Assembly: GCF_002952055.1 (NCBI RefSeq)
Contig: NZ_CP021255.1
Location: 1,835,501 to 1,899,500 of the forward strand
Length of the DNA stretch: 64,000 nt
DNA from: Desulfobulbus oralis
Lineage (GTDB): Bacteria; Desulfobacterota; Desulfobulbia; Desulfobulbales; Desulfobulbaceae
Reading direction: 5' to 3'
The translations under genes and the position numbers were made by a program. The notes below the pieces were generated by a model. It saw only the letters and a list, made by a program, of their open reading frames with translations. It searched no databases and was not told the DNA's origin. Position 1 is the stretch's first letter; each line of letters opens with the position of its first letter. Shown in pieces: positions 16,065 through 24,808 of the stretch.

Positions 16065-18170
16065 ATGAAAGGCACTATTCAGACCAGGCCCGGTTCGCCC
16101 CTGCCGCTGGGCGCGCAGCAGACCCCGCAGGGCATCAATTTCGCGCTCTTCTCCCGCCACGCCGAAACGGTGTCGCTGGTGATAGCGCTGCCAGACTCCG
16201 CTGCAGGGCAGATGCTCTTTCCTCTTGATCCGGCTGTGCACAAAACCGGCGATGTCTGGCATATTCTCCTGGTCAACGCGCCCCCCACACTGCGCTACGG
16301 CTATCGCATCAGCGGACCGGACCAGCACGGCCATGCCTACGACGCCACGCGCATTCTGCTGGATCCCTATGCCCGGGCTCTGGATGGCGGCGCCTGGGGC
16401 GAGCGGCGGCCCGCACTGGGCACCGCGCCCTGCTGCCGCATCGACCACGAGAGCTACGACTGGGAAGGGGACCGGCCGCTCGGCACGCCGATTCAGGACA
16501 CCATTATCTACGAGCTGCACGTGCGCGGCTTTACCCGGCATCCCTCCTCGGGCCTGAGCTGCCCCGGCACCTTTCGCGGCCTGAGCGAGAAAATCGGCTA
16601 TCTGCAGGACCTGGGCATCACCGCGGTGGAACTGCTGCCTGTGGCGGAATTCGACGAAAACGAGACGCTTTTCACCCATCCCACAAGCCATGCGCCCCTC
16701 CGCAACTACTGGGGCTACAATCCGCTGCTCTTTGGCGCGCCCAAGGCGGCCTATGCCAGCGCGCCCGCATCCGTGCTCAACGAGTTCCGGGACATGGTCA
16801 AGGCCCTGCACCGGGCAGGCATCGAACTCTTTCTGGATGTGGTCTGCAACCACACCGCCGAGGGCGGAGCCGGCGGTCAGAGCACGAGTTTCCGCGGCAT
16901 CGACAACCGCATATACTACCTGCTGGATCCGTGGGACGGCAGCCATCTCAACTTCTCCGGCTGCGGCAACACCTGCAACTGCAATCATCCGGTCACCCGT
17001 CACCTGATCGTGGACATGCTGCGCTGGTGGGTGGTGGAGATGCACGTGGACGGCTTCCGCTTCGATCTGGCCTCCATTCTGAACCGCGGGCCGGAGGGCG
17101 CGATTCTGGCCGATCCCCCGGTGGTGGAACTCCTGGCCGAGGATCCGGTGCTGGCGCAGACCAAGATCATTGCCGAGCCCTGGGATGCGGCGGGCCTGTA
17201 TCAGGTGGGCAGCTTTTCCAGCTCCCGGCGCTGGGCCGAATGGAACGGCCGTTTCCGGGACGATGTGCGCGCCTTTATGTGTGGCCGTCCCGGCACGGTG
17301 CCGGCGCTCGCCACCCGCATTGCGGGCAGCTCCGACCTGTACCGCAAGCACGGCCGGGGGCCCTGCAATTCCATCAATTTCATCACCAGCCACGACGGCT
17401 TTACCCTGCACGATCTGGTGAGTTTCGAGGCCAAGCACAACGAGGCCAATGGCGAGGGCAACCGCGACGGCGACAACAACAACATCAGTTGGAACAGCGG
17501 CGCCGAGGGTGCGAGCACGGAGGCCGGGGTGCTGGCCATGCGGGAACGGCGCATCCGCAGCTTTGCCGTGATTCTTTTGCTGTCAAACGGGGTGCCCATG
17601 CTGGTGGCGGGCGACGAGCTGGGCCGCAGCCAGGGCGGCAACAACAACGCCTGGAACCAGGACAACGAGACCAGTTGGCTGGACTGGCGGCTGGTACAGA
17701 AAAACAGCGCATTGCTGCGCTTCTTCCGGCTCCTGATTGCGCTGAGGAAGCGGCACCCCGTGTTTCGGCGAACCGGTTTTTACCCGGAAGCGGCGGCAGG
17801 ATCCGGCAGCCCGGAGATCGGCTGGTTCGGCCAGCACGGCCGGCCGGCTGACTGGGGGGGCAACGACCAGGCGCTGGGGGTGCTGCTGAAAGGCGCGGCC
17901 ACGCCCGGGCAGGCGGAAGACGACTTCTTTATCATGCTGAACGGCAGCGCCAATGCGCCGGCCCTGTTCAGCGTACCGCCGCCGCCAACCCGGAGCGGCC
18001 GGCACTGGCGGCGCATCATCGACACCGCAGCCATCCCGCCCCTGGACATCAACCTGGCGGCAGAGGGCAGCATGGTCAGCAGCGGCCGGCATCTGAGCGT
18101 CCCGGCCATGGCCTGTGTCGTACTGCAGACCGCCACCCTGCAAGGCTTCAGGACTCGGAGGCGCCCATGA
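16065..18170 (+). CDS. glgX: Glycogen debranching enzyme / isoamylase (GlgX type)
   Basis: GH13 enzyme hydrolysing alpha-1,6 branches in glycogen or limit dextrins, in the cytoplasm. It has 701 residues. The N-terminal CBM48-like segment is SPLPLGAQQTPQGINFALFS. The catalytic set is GFRFDLASIL (Asp nucleophile), IIAEPWDAAG (Glu acid/base) and FITSHDGFTL (Asp stabiliser). ELHVRGFTRHPSSG and VCNHTAEG are also typical. The ATG at 16065 fits the family N-terminus; the very long upstream frame overlaps the divergent gene and is rejected. Its stop overlaps the next ATG (ATGA), starting a five-gene coupled operon. Confidence 0.93.
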   Translation: MKGTIQTRPGSPLPLGAQQTPQGINFALFSRHAETVSLVIALPDSAAGQMLFPLDPAVHKTGDVWHILLVNAPPTLRYGYRISGPDQHGHAYDATRILLDPYARALDGGAWGERRPALGTAPCCRIDHESYDWEGDRPLGTPIQDTIIYELHVRGFTRHPSSGLSCPGTFRGLSEKIGYLQDLGITAVELLPVAEFDENETLFTHPTSHAPLRNYWGYNPLLFGAPKAAYASAPASVLNEFRDMVKALHRAGIELFLDVVCNHTAEGGAGGQSTSFRGIDNRIYYLLDPWDGSHLNFSGCGNTCNCNHPVTRHLIVDMLRWWVVEMHVDGFRFDLASILNRGPEGAILADPPVVELLAEDPVLAQTKIIAEPWDAAGLYQVGSFSSSRRWAEWNGRFRDDVRAFMCGRPGTVPALATRIAGSSDLYRKHGRGPCNSINFITSHDGFTLHDLVSFEAKHNEANGEGNRDGDNNNISWNSGAEGASTEAGVLAMRERRIRSFAVILLLSNGVPMLVAGDELGRSQGGNNNAWNQDNETSWLDWRLVQKNSALLRFFRLLIALRKRHPVFRRTGFYPEAAAGSGSPEIGWFGQHGRPADWGGNDQALGVLLKGAATPGQAEDDFFIMLNGSANAPALFSVPPPPTRSGRHWRRIIDTAAIPPLDINLAAEGSMVSSGRHLSVPAMACVVLQTATLQGFRTRRRP

Positions 18171-18730
18171 AACGGATTTTGATGCTGGGCGACTCCCTGG
18201 TGGAGCGCGGCAACTGGGCGGCCCTGCTGCCGGATCTGCTGGTCCGGAACCGGGGCATTTCCGGCGAGACGCTCTCCGGCCTATCCTGCCGGCTGGACAG
18301 TGAACTGGAGGCAAGCCCCGGCTTCGATGCGGTGGTGCTGCAGTCCGGCACCAACGACGTTTGGAATGGCGACCCGGTTTTTCCGACCAGTTACAGCACG
18401 CTTCTGCCCAGGCTGAGGCTGTTGACCGCAGCGCCCCTGGTGCTCTGTTCGCTCTCGCCCATTGGCCTTGTTCCGCGTGAGCGCATTGGCCAACTGAATG
18501 CAGAGCTGCGGCAAATGGCCGGGCAGGTGGCGGACTGCGCCTTTCTCGATCTGGAGAGACCCCTGGCAGCGGCCCTGGCCAGAAAGGAACGCGTTTTTCT
18601 GGCAGACGGCGTGCATTTTTCGGACAAGGGCTATGCCATCTGGGCTGCGGAGCTTTGCGGCTGTCTGCGGCGGATTCTGGACGGCAGTATGCAGCAGCAT
18701 GAAAAACAGGAACAGAGGAAAAGGTCATGA
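18167..18730 (+). CDS. SGNH/GDSL-family hydrolase
   Basis: An esterase/lipase-type serine hydrolase of 187 residues, cytoplasmic as no signal is present. Block I is MLGDSLVERGNW with the nucleophile Ser. Block II Gly lies in RNRGISGET. Block III is LQSGTNDVWNG with Asn. Block V is FLADGVHFSDKGYAIWA, giving Asp and His. All four SGNH blocks are present. The natural ester is unknown; operon position after glgX hints at an acylated carbohydrate. It overlaps both neighbours by 4 bases. Confidence 0.88.
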   Translation: MKRILMLGDSLVERGNWAALLPDLLVRNRGISGETLSGLSCRLDSELEASPGFDAVVLQSGTNDVWNGDPVFPTSYSTLLPRLRLLTAAPLVLCSLSPIGLVPRERIGQLNAELRQMAGQVADCAFLDLERPLAAALARKERVFLADGVHFSDKGYAIWAAELCGCLRRILDGSMQQHEKQEQRKRS

Positions 18731-19251
18731 GAGTGCCGAGTATGCTTTTTTTGGCCATCCTGCTCTGCTGTCCGGCCCTTTCGGTCTGGGCGGACAACGG
18801 CAGTTTTCAGGATGCGCTGGTCAGGGAGAACGGGGCGGTGCCGCCGGCCGGACATTCGCAGATGCCCTTGCAGCCACGGGGCGACGAAGCGCCGGGCAGC
18901 GAAAAGGCCATCGTGCCCCAGGCCAGGATTCAGGTTGACAAGGCCGGGGGCGAAAACGCTTTTCAGGTGGCGGAGATTTTCGCCCGGGCCCGGGCGCTGG
19001 ACGGCAAAAGCGTGCGGGTGCGGGGCAGGGTCATGAAGAATTCCCGCATGATTATGGGCAGGAACTGGCTGCACCTGCAGGACGGCACCGGCGATGCGGA
19101 CAAAAAGGAGCATGATCTGGTGGTGACTACCAAGGACAATGTGCAGGAAGGCGAGATCCTGACCGTGACAGGCAGGGTTGCGGCAGACCGGGATTTCGGC
19201 ATGGGCTACCGCTACCGGGTGCTCGTTGAAGACGCCAGGGTGGAAAGATGA
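18727..19251 (+). CDS. Exported OB-fold protein
   Basis: The product has 174 residues with a signal peptide (PSMLFLAILLCCPALSVWA). The C-terminal half reads LDGKSVRVRGRVMKNSRMIM, then NWLHLQDGTGD, GEILTVTGRV and YRYRVLVEDARV. This is the beta-strand rhythm of a small OB-fold like those in periplasmic NrfJ-like proteins. Ligand unknown. Overlaps the SGNH gene and the HAD gene by 4 bases each. Confidence 0.65.
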   Translation: MRVPSMLFLAILLCCPALSVWADNGSFQDALVRENGAVPPAGHSQMPLQPRGDEAPGSEKAIVPQARIQVDKAGGENAFQVAEIFARARALDGKSVRVRGRVMKNSRMIMGRNWLHLQDGTGDADKKEHDLVVTTKDNVQEGEILTVTGRVAADRDFGMGYRYRVLVEDARVER

Positions 19252-19877
19252 GGGTGCCTGCTTCGAATCTCTCCCTGGCCTGCACAGGCTTTGATTTTGA
19301 CGGCGTGATCGCCGACACGGTCACGGCCTTTGTGCGCATCGCCTGCGAGGACTACGGCCACTGCGGCGTCACTCCCGAGGATTTCAGCGCCTTTGACACC
19401 GCCCCCCTGGCCCGGGATATCATGGATGAAATTTTTGATTTTCTGACCAGAGAGCCGCTGCTGGGCGGCATTCAGCCCATGCCCGGCGTGACCCGGGTAT
19501 TGCCGCGTCTCTGCGCCCAGGGCATGCTGACCATTGTGACGGCCCGGCCGGATGCCGGGCCGGTCGAGGCCTGGCTCGCACATTTTTTCACCCGGGAGAC
19601 CTGTGCGCAGATCCGGGTCATTGCGGCGGGCGGGCCGGACGGCAAGGAGCCCTTTATCCGCGAGGCCGGCCTGTCCACCTTTATTGACGACCGGGCCGAA
19701 ACCTGCATGGCCCTGGCCCGGGCCGGCATCGATGCCCGGGTCTTTGCCCAGCCCTGGAACCGGATGCTGCACGCGCGCCTGCCCGTGCTGCACGACTGGC
19801 AGGAAATCGGCAGTCTTTTGGGCGCAGGCCAGGAACCAGCATTCAACCCACTAAAAAGCCATGAGTACACACCGTAA
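19248..19877 (+). CDS. HAD-superfamily hydrolase
   Basis: The product has 209 residues. Motif I is [14 protein letters not shown]. Motif II is [10 protein letters not shown] with Thr. The Lys is in GPDGKEPFI, and motif IV is [15 protein letters not shown]. This is the FDFDGV type with a small helical cap, similar to 5'-nucleotidase-like and polynucleotide-phosphatase HADs. Substrate unknown. The tail overlaps the NUDIX start by 17 bases. Confidence 0.8.
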   Translation: MRVPASNLSLACTGFDFDGVIADTVTAFVRIACEDYGHCGVTPEDFSAFDTAPLARDIMDEIFDFLTREPLLGGIQPMPGVTRVLPRLCAQGMLTIVTARPDAGPVEAWLAHFFTRETCAQIRVIAAGGPDGKEPFIREAGLSTFIDDRAETCMALARAGIDARVFAQPWNRMLHARLPVLHDWQEIGSLLGAGQEPAFNPLKSHEYTP

Positions 19878-20307
19878 CCCCAGCCCCACCGTTGACATTA
19901 TTATTGAAATCGATGGCCGCATCGTCCTGGTGGAGCGCAGGAACCCGCCGCCGGGCTGGGCGCTGCCGGGTGGTTTCGTGGACTACGGCGAGTCCTTTGA
20001 AAACGCGGCTCGGCGCGAAGCCAGGGAGGAGACCGGGCTGGAGGTGCATCTGCTGCGGCAGCTCCACACCTATTCCGATCCCGGGCGCGATCCGCGCCAG
20101 CACACCGCATCCACCGTGTTTATCGCCACCGCCACCGGTATGCCCAAAGGCGGGGACGATGCCAAAACAGCCCGGCTTTACGCCCTGGATGCGCTGCCGC
20201 CATTGGCCTTTGACCATGCCAGGATCCTGGCGGATTACGTCCATTTCAAGGAGAGCGGCGAATTGCCGGTGTACCAGCCCATGATAAGAAGGTGCCATGA
20301 GTCTTGA
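19861..20307 (+). CDS. NUDIX hydrolase
   Basis: Hydrolyses nucleoside diphosphates linked to another moiety. It has 148 residues. The Nudix box is complete: [20 protein letters not shown] followed by ETGLEV. It starts directly with [18 protein letters not shown], as in ADP-ribose or dNTP pyrophosphatase types. It is the last gene of the glgX operon; downstream begins the decayed island. Confidence 0.9.
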   Translation: MSTHRNPSPTVDIIIEIDGRIVLVERRNPPPGWALPGGFVDYGESFENAARREAREETGLEVHLLRQLHTYSDPGRDPRQHTASTVFIATATGMPKGGDDAKTARLYALDALPPLAFDHARILADYVHFKESGELPVYQPMIRRCHES

Positions 20308-20659
20308 CCGGAGCAGGGAACAGCAGTACAGTAGGCGGCTTTCGTGTGATCGGATAGCCCCAAGGTCAGGGTCATACTTTTTACGTGCACTTGCAAAAGC
20401 TTTTACGCAAGCCGGCATTTGCTATTGCCGAAACACCATCCCTGTGCCGCATCGTCTGGTGATTGATGCCACGGGCATGGAGGCGAACGCGGCCATGAAG
20501 AGCGTTTGGCGCTGGAAGAGGGGCGAGACGCATCAGGAAGTGCTTGAGCGTCTGGCCGAATCGACCGTTCTTCAACGGACTGCTAACGGCCCGTTGAAGA
20601 AGCCGCAGCAATGCGCATGGCGAGTAAAAACCTCGCAAAGCAGAAGGGCAACCCACTGA
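20297..20659 (+). pseudogene. Transposase fragment (IS1182/IS5-like) at the island edge
   Basis: Within this open frame, from about 20456, the sequence reads VIDATGMEANAAMKSVWRWK then RGETHQEVLERLAE. This resembles the first DDE Asp region (D-A-T-x-x-x-A-N-A) of IS1182-like transposases. The flanking residues do not continue the family, so it looks like a short remnant. It overlaps the NUDIX end by chance frame. From 20660 to 20822 I see no gene. Confidence 0.4.
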
Positions 20660-20822
20660 TTCTGAGTCACTTAAAATTTTTAATGTCTGGAACCCGAAAT
20701 ATATTTTCTCAAAGGACTGTAACAAGACGTTATCAGCAGGATGAACGGTCGTTTTTTGCTTGGCGATGACAAGCCAGAAGTTTGAGAAAATAAAACAGGG
20801 ATGAATCGGCCTGGGGAAACGT

Positions 20823-21970
20823 ATGAATCAGTCAAATAACCGTATTCCATTCAACCGGCCTTATATGACAGGCAAGGAGTTGTACTATATTGCTGAAGCG
20901 CACTTCAACGGCGTTTTGGCTGGAGACGGGCCTTTCACCAGGCGTTGCCATGCCTGGTTGAAGGAGCGCACTGGATGCAGCAAGGCCTTGCTTACCCACT
21001 CTTGCACAGCGGCGCTTGAGATGGCCGCCCTACTGCTGGATATTCAACCCGGCGACGAAATCATTATGCCCTCCTACACCTTCGTTTCCACGGCCAATGC
21101 CTTCGTGCTTCGGGGGGGGGGGTACCAGTGTTCGTGGATATTCGGGATGATACCTTGAACCTTGATGAACGTCTCATTGAGCCTGCGATCACACCACGCA
21201 CCAAAGCGATTGTACCAGTGCACTACGCGGGTGTCGCGTGTGAGATGGATACGATCATGAGCATTGCCCGGCAACATGATCTTAAAGTTGTGGAGGATGC
21301 CGCGCAAGGAGTGATGGCCAGTTACAAAGGACGCGCCTTGGGGAGCATAGGTGACCTGGGCGCCTACAGTTTTCACGAGACCAAAAATGTGACCTCTGGC
21401 GAAGGCGGAGCTCTGTTGGTCAATGACCTGCATCTGGCCCAGCGTGCGGAGATTATCCGCGAGAAGGGTACTGACCGCAGCCGCTTTTTTAGAGGAGAAG
21501 TGGATAAGTACACTTGGCAGGAAGTGGGATCGTCTTTCCTGCCGGGGGAACTGAGCGCGGCGTTTCTTTGGGCTCAGCTTGAAGAAGCGGATCGAATAAC
21601 CAAAGAACGGCTGGCAAGCTGGCAGCGTTATCATGAGTTAATGGAGCCACTTGAGCGGCAGGGCTTACTCCGCCGTCCTATCGTGCCGGCCGACTGCCAG
21701 CACAACGCCCATATGTACTACGTGTTGCTGCCACCCGAGATTGATCGACAAAAGGTGCTCTCAGAACTCAAAAAAAACGACATCTTCTCAGTCTTCCACT
21801 ACATTCCCCTGCACTCCGCTCCGGCGGGGCAACGCTATGGCCGGGCGCATGGCGAGCTGGGAAACACTGTCAGACAGTCTGAAAGATTGGTTCGCTTGCC
21901 TCTTTGGATTGGTCTTTCCTTTGAGCAGCAGGCTCGGATCGTTGAGATACTTCGGAAGACTCTGAACTGA
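20823..21970 (+). pseudogene. DegT/DnrJ/EryC1/StrS (WecE-like) sugar aminotransferase, out of frame at an 11-G tract
   Basis: PLP-dependent transaminase making amino sugars such as dTDP-4-amino-4,6-dideoxygalactose for surface glycans. The first frame (20823-21158) has the start IPFNRPYMTGKELYYI and DEIIMPSYTFVSTANAF. The second (to 21970) has VPVHYAGVACEMD, VVEDAAQG and the PLP Lys in YSFHETKNVTSGEGGALL. The two join at a run of 11 G (21112-21122); nine or twelve G would give an uninterrupted protein of about 380 residues. All catalytic elements are otherwise intact, so the gene may be phase-variable or mis-sequenced rather than dead. Confidence 0.85.
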
Positions 21971-22128
21971 ATTCTTATTCAACAAGAATATCTTCTGGGT
22001 ACCCAGCAAAATACCAACAATAATGAGCGAGCAATTTTTGTCATTGCAGGAAAAATTTTGTCTACTCCTTATAATATTTTAATTTTATGACATAATTTAG
22101 CAGAGCAGTTTGCTTTACCATCATCTTG

Positions 22129-22341
22129 GAGACTTGACTGGGCAAACAGACTTGTTTGACGAACAGGTACTCTCGCGCAGGCTGGACAAAAGGCTGCCCT
22201 GCACCGTGACCACGCCTCTCTGATTGGACGCAAGCCCTATCCGGGCCCGCTCATGCTCAGGATTGTGGTGCTCCAGACACCCTCTACAATCTCTCCGATG
22301 ATGGCGTTGAAAGCCTCCTGTGCCGCGACCTCGTGCAACAC
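22129..22341 (+). pseudogene. IS5-family transposase N-terminal remnant
   Basis: The plus strand reads QTDLFDEQVLSRRLDKRLP, then in shifted frames GPLMLRIVVLQ and LYNLSDDGVESLLCRDLVQ. This is the conserved start of IS5-type transposases, broken by at least one stop and one frameshift and cut off after about 70 codons. It occupies much of the 21971-22397 gap. The rest of that gap is AT-rich without a recognisable gene. Confidence 0.6.
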
Positions 22342-22397
22342 GCAAATAAGGCGACCGGGGTAAGGCATAACAGAGCACTAAGAGACACAATTGCACC

Positions 22398-22889
22398 ATG
22401 AAGTCGAAATACAACATACCCGTCAACAAAATCGACTTTCGATCCCCCGGCCTTTCTCCCTTCAGCGCCACGCTGCTCGCAGTGGTGATGTTTTTCATCT
22501 ATATTACCGCTTACGCCCTGCTCGTTTTCGTTCAATTCACATCGTTACAAATTCTGTCTGTTGGCCTAACCTGTGCGGGTCTGCTGATACTACTGACCAC
22601 ACTGTTCATGCGGCCATCACTGTTCGATTTCCACCCCGGCCTACTTCGGGTTAACCTCAAGACCGTTGCCTCAAGCCTGTTCATCACTGTCGTGCTGATT
22701 ATGTTCGCCCACAGTGCTGCTGGTACGCCCTTCTCTGGGTATGTGCGGACCTTTCCATTGCTCGAAACCGAACTCGGCCTCGGCTGGCATCACGACACGG
22801 CTTTTCATGTATCGCTCATCCAGAGCATTCTTAACTTCGGTTACCCGAGCACCCCCCTCGCAGGGATCTGCGAGAGGACGGTCAGGTAA
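22398..22889 (+). CDS. Truncated polytopic membrane protein (surface-polysaccharide type)
   Basis: The product has 163 residues with three strong hydrophobic helices (about 24-46, 52-72, 92-108). It ends with LGWHHDTAFHVSLIQSILNF followed by GYPST, a motif that in large envelope-biogenesis membrane proteins precedes many further helices. Here the frame changes character to PLAGICERTVR and stops, so it is an N-terminal fragment. Its position after the aminotransferase suggests an O-antigen polymerase or glycosyltransferase-like gene. The family is uncertain. Confidence 0.5.
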   Translation: MKSKYNIPVNKIDFRSPGLSPFSATLLAVVMFFIYITAYALLVFVQFTSLQILSVGLTCAGLLILLTTLFMRPSLFDFHPGLLRVNLKTVASSLFITVVLIMFAHSAAGTPFSGYVRTFPLLETELGLGWHHDTAFHVSLIQSILNFGYPSTPLAGICERTVR

Positions 22890-22949
22890 CTGGCCGTTCT
22901 ATCTCAATGTCTCACCCTAGAAATCTTGCTACGCCCCCCCATTTTGAGC

Positions 22950-23555
22950 TCATTTTGAGCTTTCCAATTCAAAATCACTTTCTAATCGTTGATAATTTCC
23001 TTTTATATAGCAACATAAATAATTGTAAATCTCGCAACTGTTAAGGTTTGATTTGTAAAGTTTGCATTTTTTTATGTTTGTCCATATTAATGTTCCATCA
23101 GCCGTATTAATGTTCAAAGTAGATTTATCTTTATTTCTGTATGTTATGCTAAATTGCTCGTGACTTGATGGCTGACGAAACGATTCTAATGCCAAATATA
23201 ACTGCAAGTATCTTTCATAGTGTTTTTCTGGAAGTATTATTTGAACTTCTTCTGTAGAAATATCAAGTTCACGAACAGCTATCATCGCATTTTCAATAAT
23301 TTTAATTGAAAAGCCTAGAATGCTTCTAGTTTCATCATCATCTAAGGAAATTATTCCTTTTGCTAAATCACTTAATGCCTCTAATTGTTCAAGAGAATAA
23401 GGGTCTGTTAATATTGATTTAATATCCTTAATAAAACCATTCAGAATTTTATTGATAGATAAATCAATATTCACAAACTCAGAAAAGCGTTCTAGCTCAG
23501 ATATAATATCTTCTGCACTCATAACTGAGTATCTTTTATTGGGAGGAAGTATCAT
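22950..23555 (-). CDS. AT-rich hypothetical protein, candidate immunity to the RHS toxin tip
   Basis: The product has 201 residues, acidic and helical, with no signal or membrane segment. I do not recognise a family. Its base composition is far more AT-rich than the window. It lies 73 bases downstream of the RHS C-terminal tip on the same strand, the standard place for an immunity gene. The ATG at 23555 lacks a good ribosome site; a second Met (MSAEDIISELERF) 11 codons in is an alternative. The immunity role is inference from position and composition. Confidence 0.6.
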   Translation of the reverse strand: MILPPNKRYSVMSAEDIISELERFSEFVNIDLSINKILNGFIKDIKSILTDPYSLEQLEALSDLAKGIISLDDDETRSILGFSIKIIENAMIAVRELDISTEEVQIILPEKHYERYLQLYLALESFRQPSSHEQFSITYRNKDKSTLNINTADGTLIWTNIKKCKLYKSNLNSCEIYNYLCCYIKGNYQRLESDFELESSK

Positions 23556-23628
23556 GATTTAATATAAAGATAAACGGTTAACATAACAATTATCATCTAG
23601 CTGATATTGCCCGACAATATATTCATCA

Positions 23629-24730
23629 TCACATGCCAGCCCTTAAAACTTTCCAGCGTTCCCCAACAGAGTCATCCTTTTCACAACATGGTGCTCTTCC
23701 TATCGAACCAACAGGTACTCTTTGAGGAGCACTTCTCTTCTTCTTTCCTTTATTTCCTTGTATTTTTTGCATCCCATGTTCAAAACAGTTTTTATGGATC
23801 GCACCAGGTGAATTTGACATTGAATTAGAGCCTTCACATGTAATTGTTCCACTTACTTCATAGCCTTTAACTCTTAAAGTTCCCCAAAGTTGGGCAATTG
23901 CTTGTTTTTCACTAGCACAATCCCATCCACAAAAAAAGGCTTGAGCAATCCTCATATCCAAACGTATTTCTACAACTGCTTTTACACTCATCACCAGTAT
24001 TATCAGACGACCAATCAGTTGATCCACTATTGCTATTCTCAATTGCTTGTTTGGCAGCTGCACCACCAATAACAATCAGGGGCCCCCAAATCAAAATGTC
24101 ATCAACTCCTACAGCAAGTCCTTGTGGATCTATCGCATTAATAGGGTCCCCTTCAACATAAGCATAAAGATTCATCCCGCCAGTAAGCCCAATAGGATCA
24201 GCGGATATATACCGTCCCGTTTCTGGATCATAAAATCTGTTCCAATTGTAATGCAGCCCGGTCTCGGCATCAAAGTACTGGCCCGGGAAGCGCAGGTTGT
24301 TCCGCACCGTGCCGAGTTGAACCTGGGTCCTGCCAAAGGGCAGGGGGGGGGCGGATTGTCGGACTGTTGTACCGTTCGCACTTATCAACTGCTGCGGCGT
24401 GCCCAGGTGATCGTTGATGGAGAAGTACAGCCCCGGCCGGAGTTCGTATTCCCGAAGCGCCACAGGCTCCTGCCCCAGCCAGACGTATTCTCTCGAGCAC
24501 CCTGCCACTCCCGGCAAGCTCCGCTATCAGCCGGCTCTCCAGATCATACAGATAGTACGTGGTCGTCGCGCCCACCGTCTTGCAAACACGCCGGTTCCGG
24601 CTGTCGTCCTCCCCCTGCGCCGGACTGTTTTCAATTGACCCAGCGCATCCCAGCCGGAGCCCCGCAGGCCGTCTGGCGGCAGGCGCTGCCACATTGCTGA
24701 CAGGGTTCCTGCCCCCACGCACGCTCAGCT
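23629..24730 (-). pseudogene. RHS-repeat protein C-terminal fragment with toxin tip, frameshifted
   Basis: The segments lie in several frames. Near 24650 is GSGWDALGQLKTV. Next is VCKTVGATTTYYLYDLESRL, a YD repeat. Then come FSINDHLGTPQQLI and RFPGQYFDAETGLHYNWNRF with DPETGRYISADPIGL, the RHS core end. After NAIDPQGL the sequence diverges into a Cys-rich tip (KSSCRNTFGYEDC). The tip continues in another frame after seven T (minus strand; 23931-23937): FCGWDCASEKQAIAQLWG, to the stop at 23629. Removing one T joins the tip. RHS proteins deliver polymorphic C-terminal toxins through type VI or related routes. The 5' part is missing. Confidence 0.8.
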
Positions 24731-24808
24731 ACCTGCTGGCAGGAACCATGCTGTAGCTTTCGCTGCCGGACTCCACAGCAGGCGCGCTCGGATTCATGCA
24801 TTCCCCGT

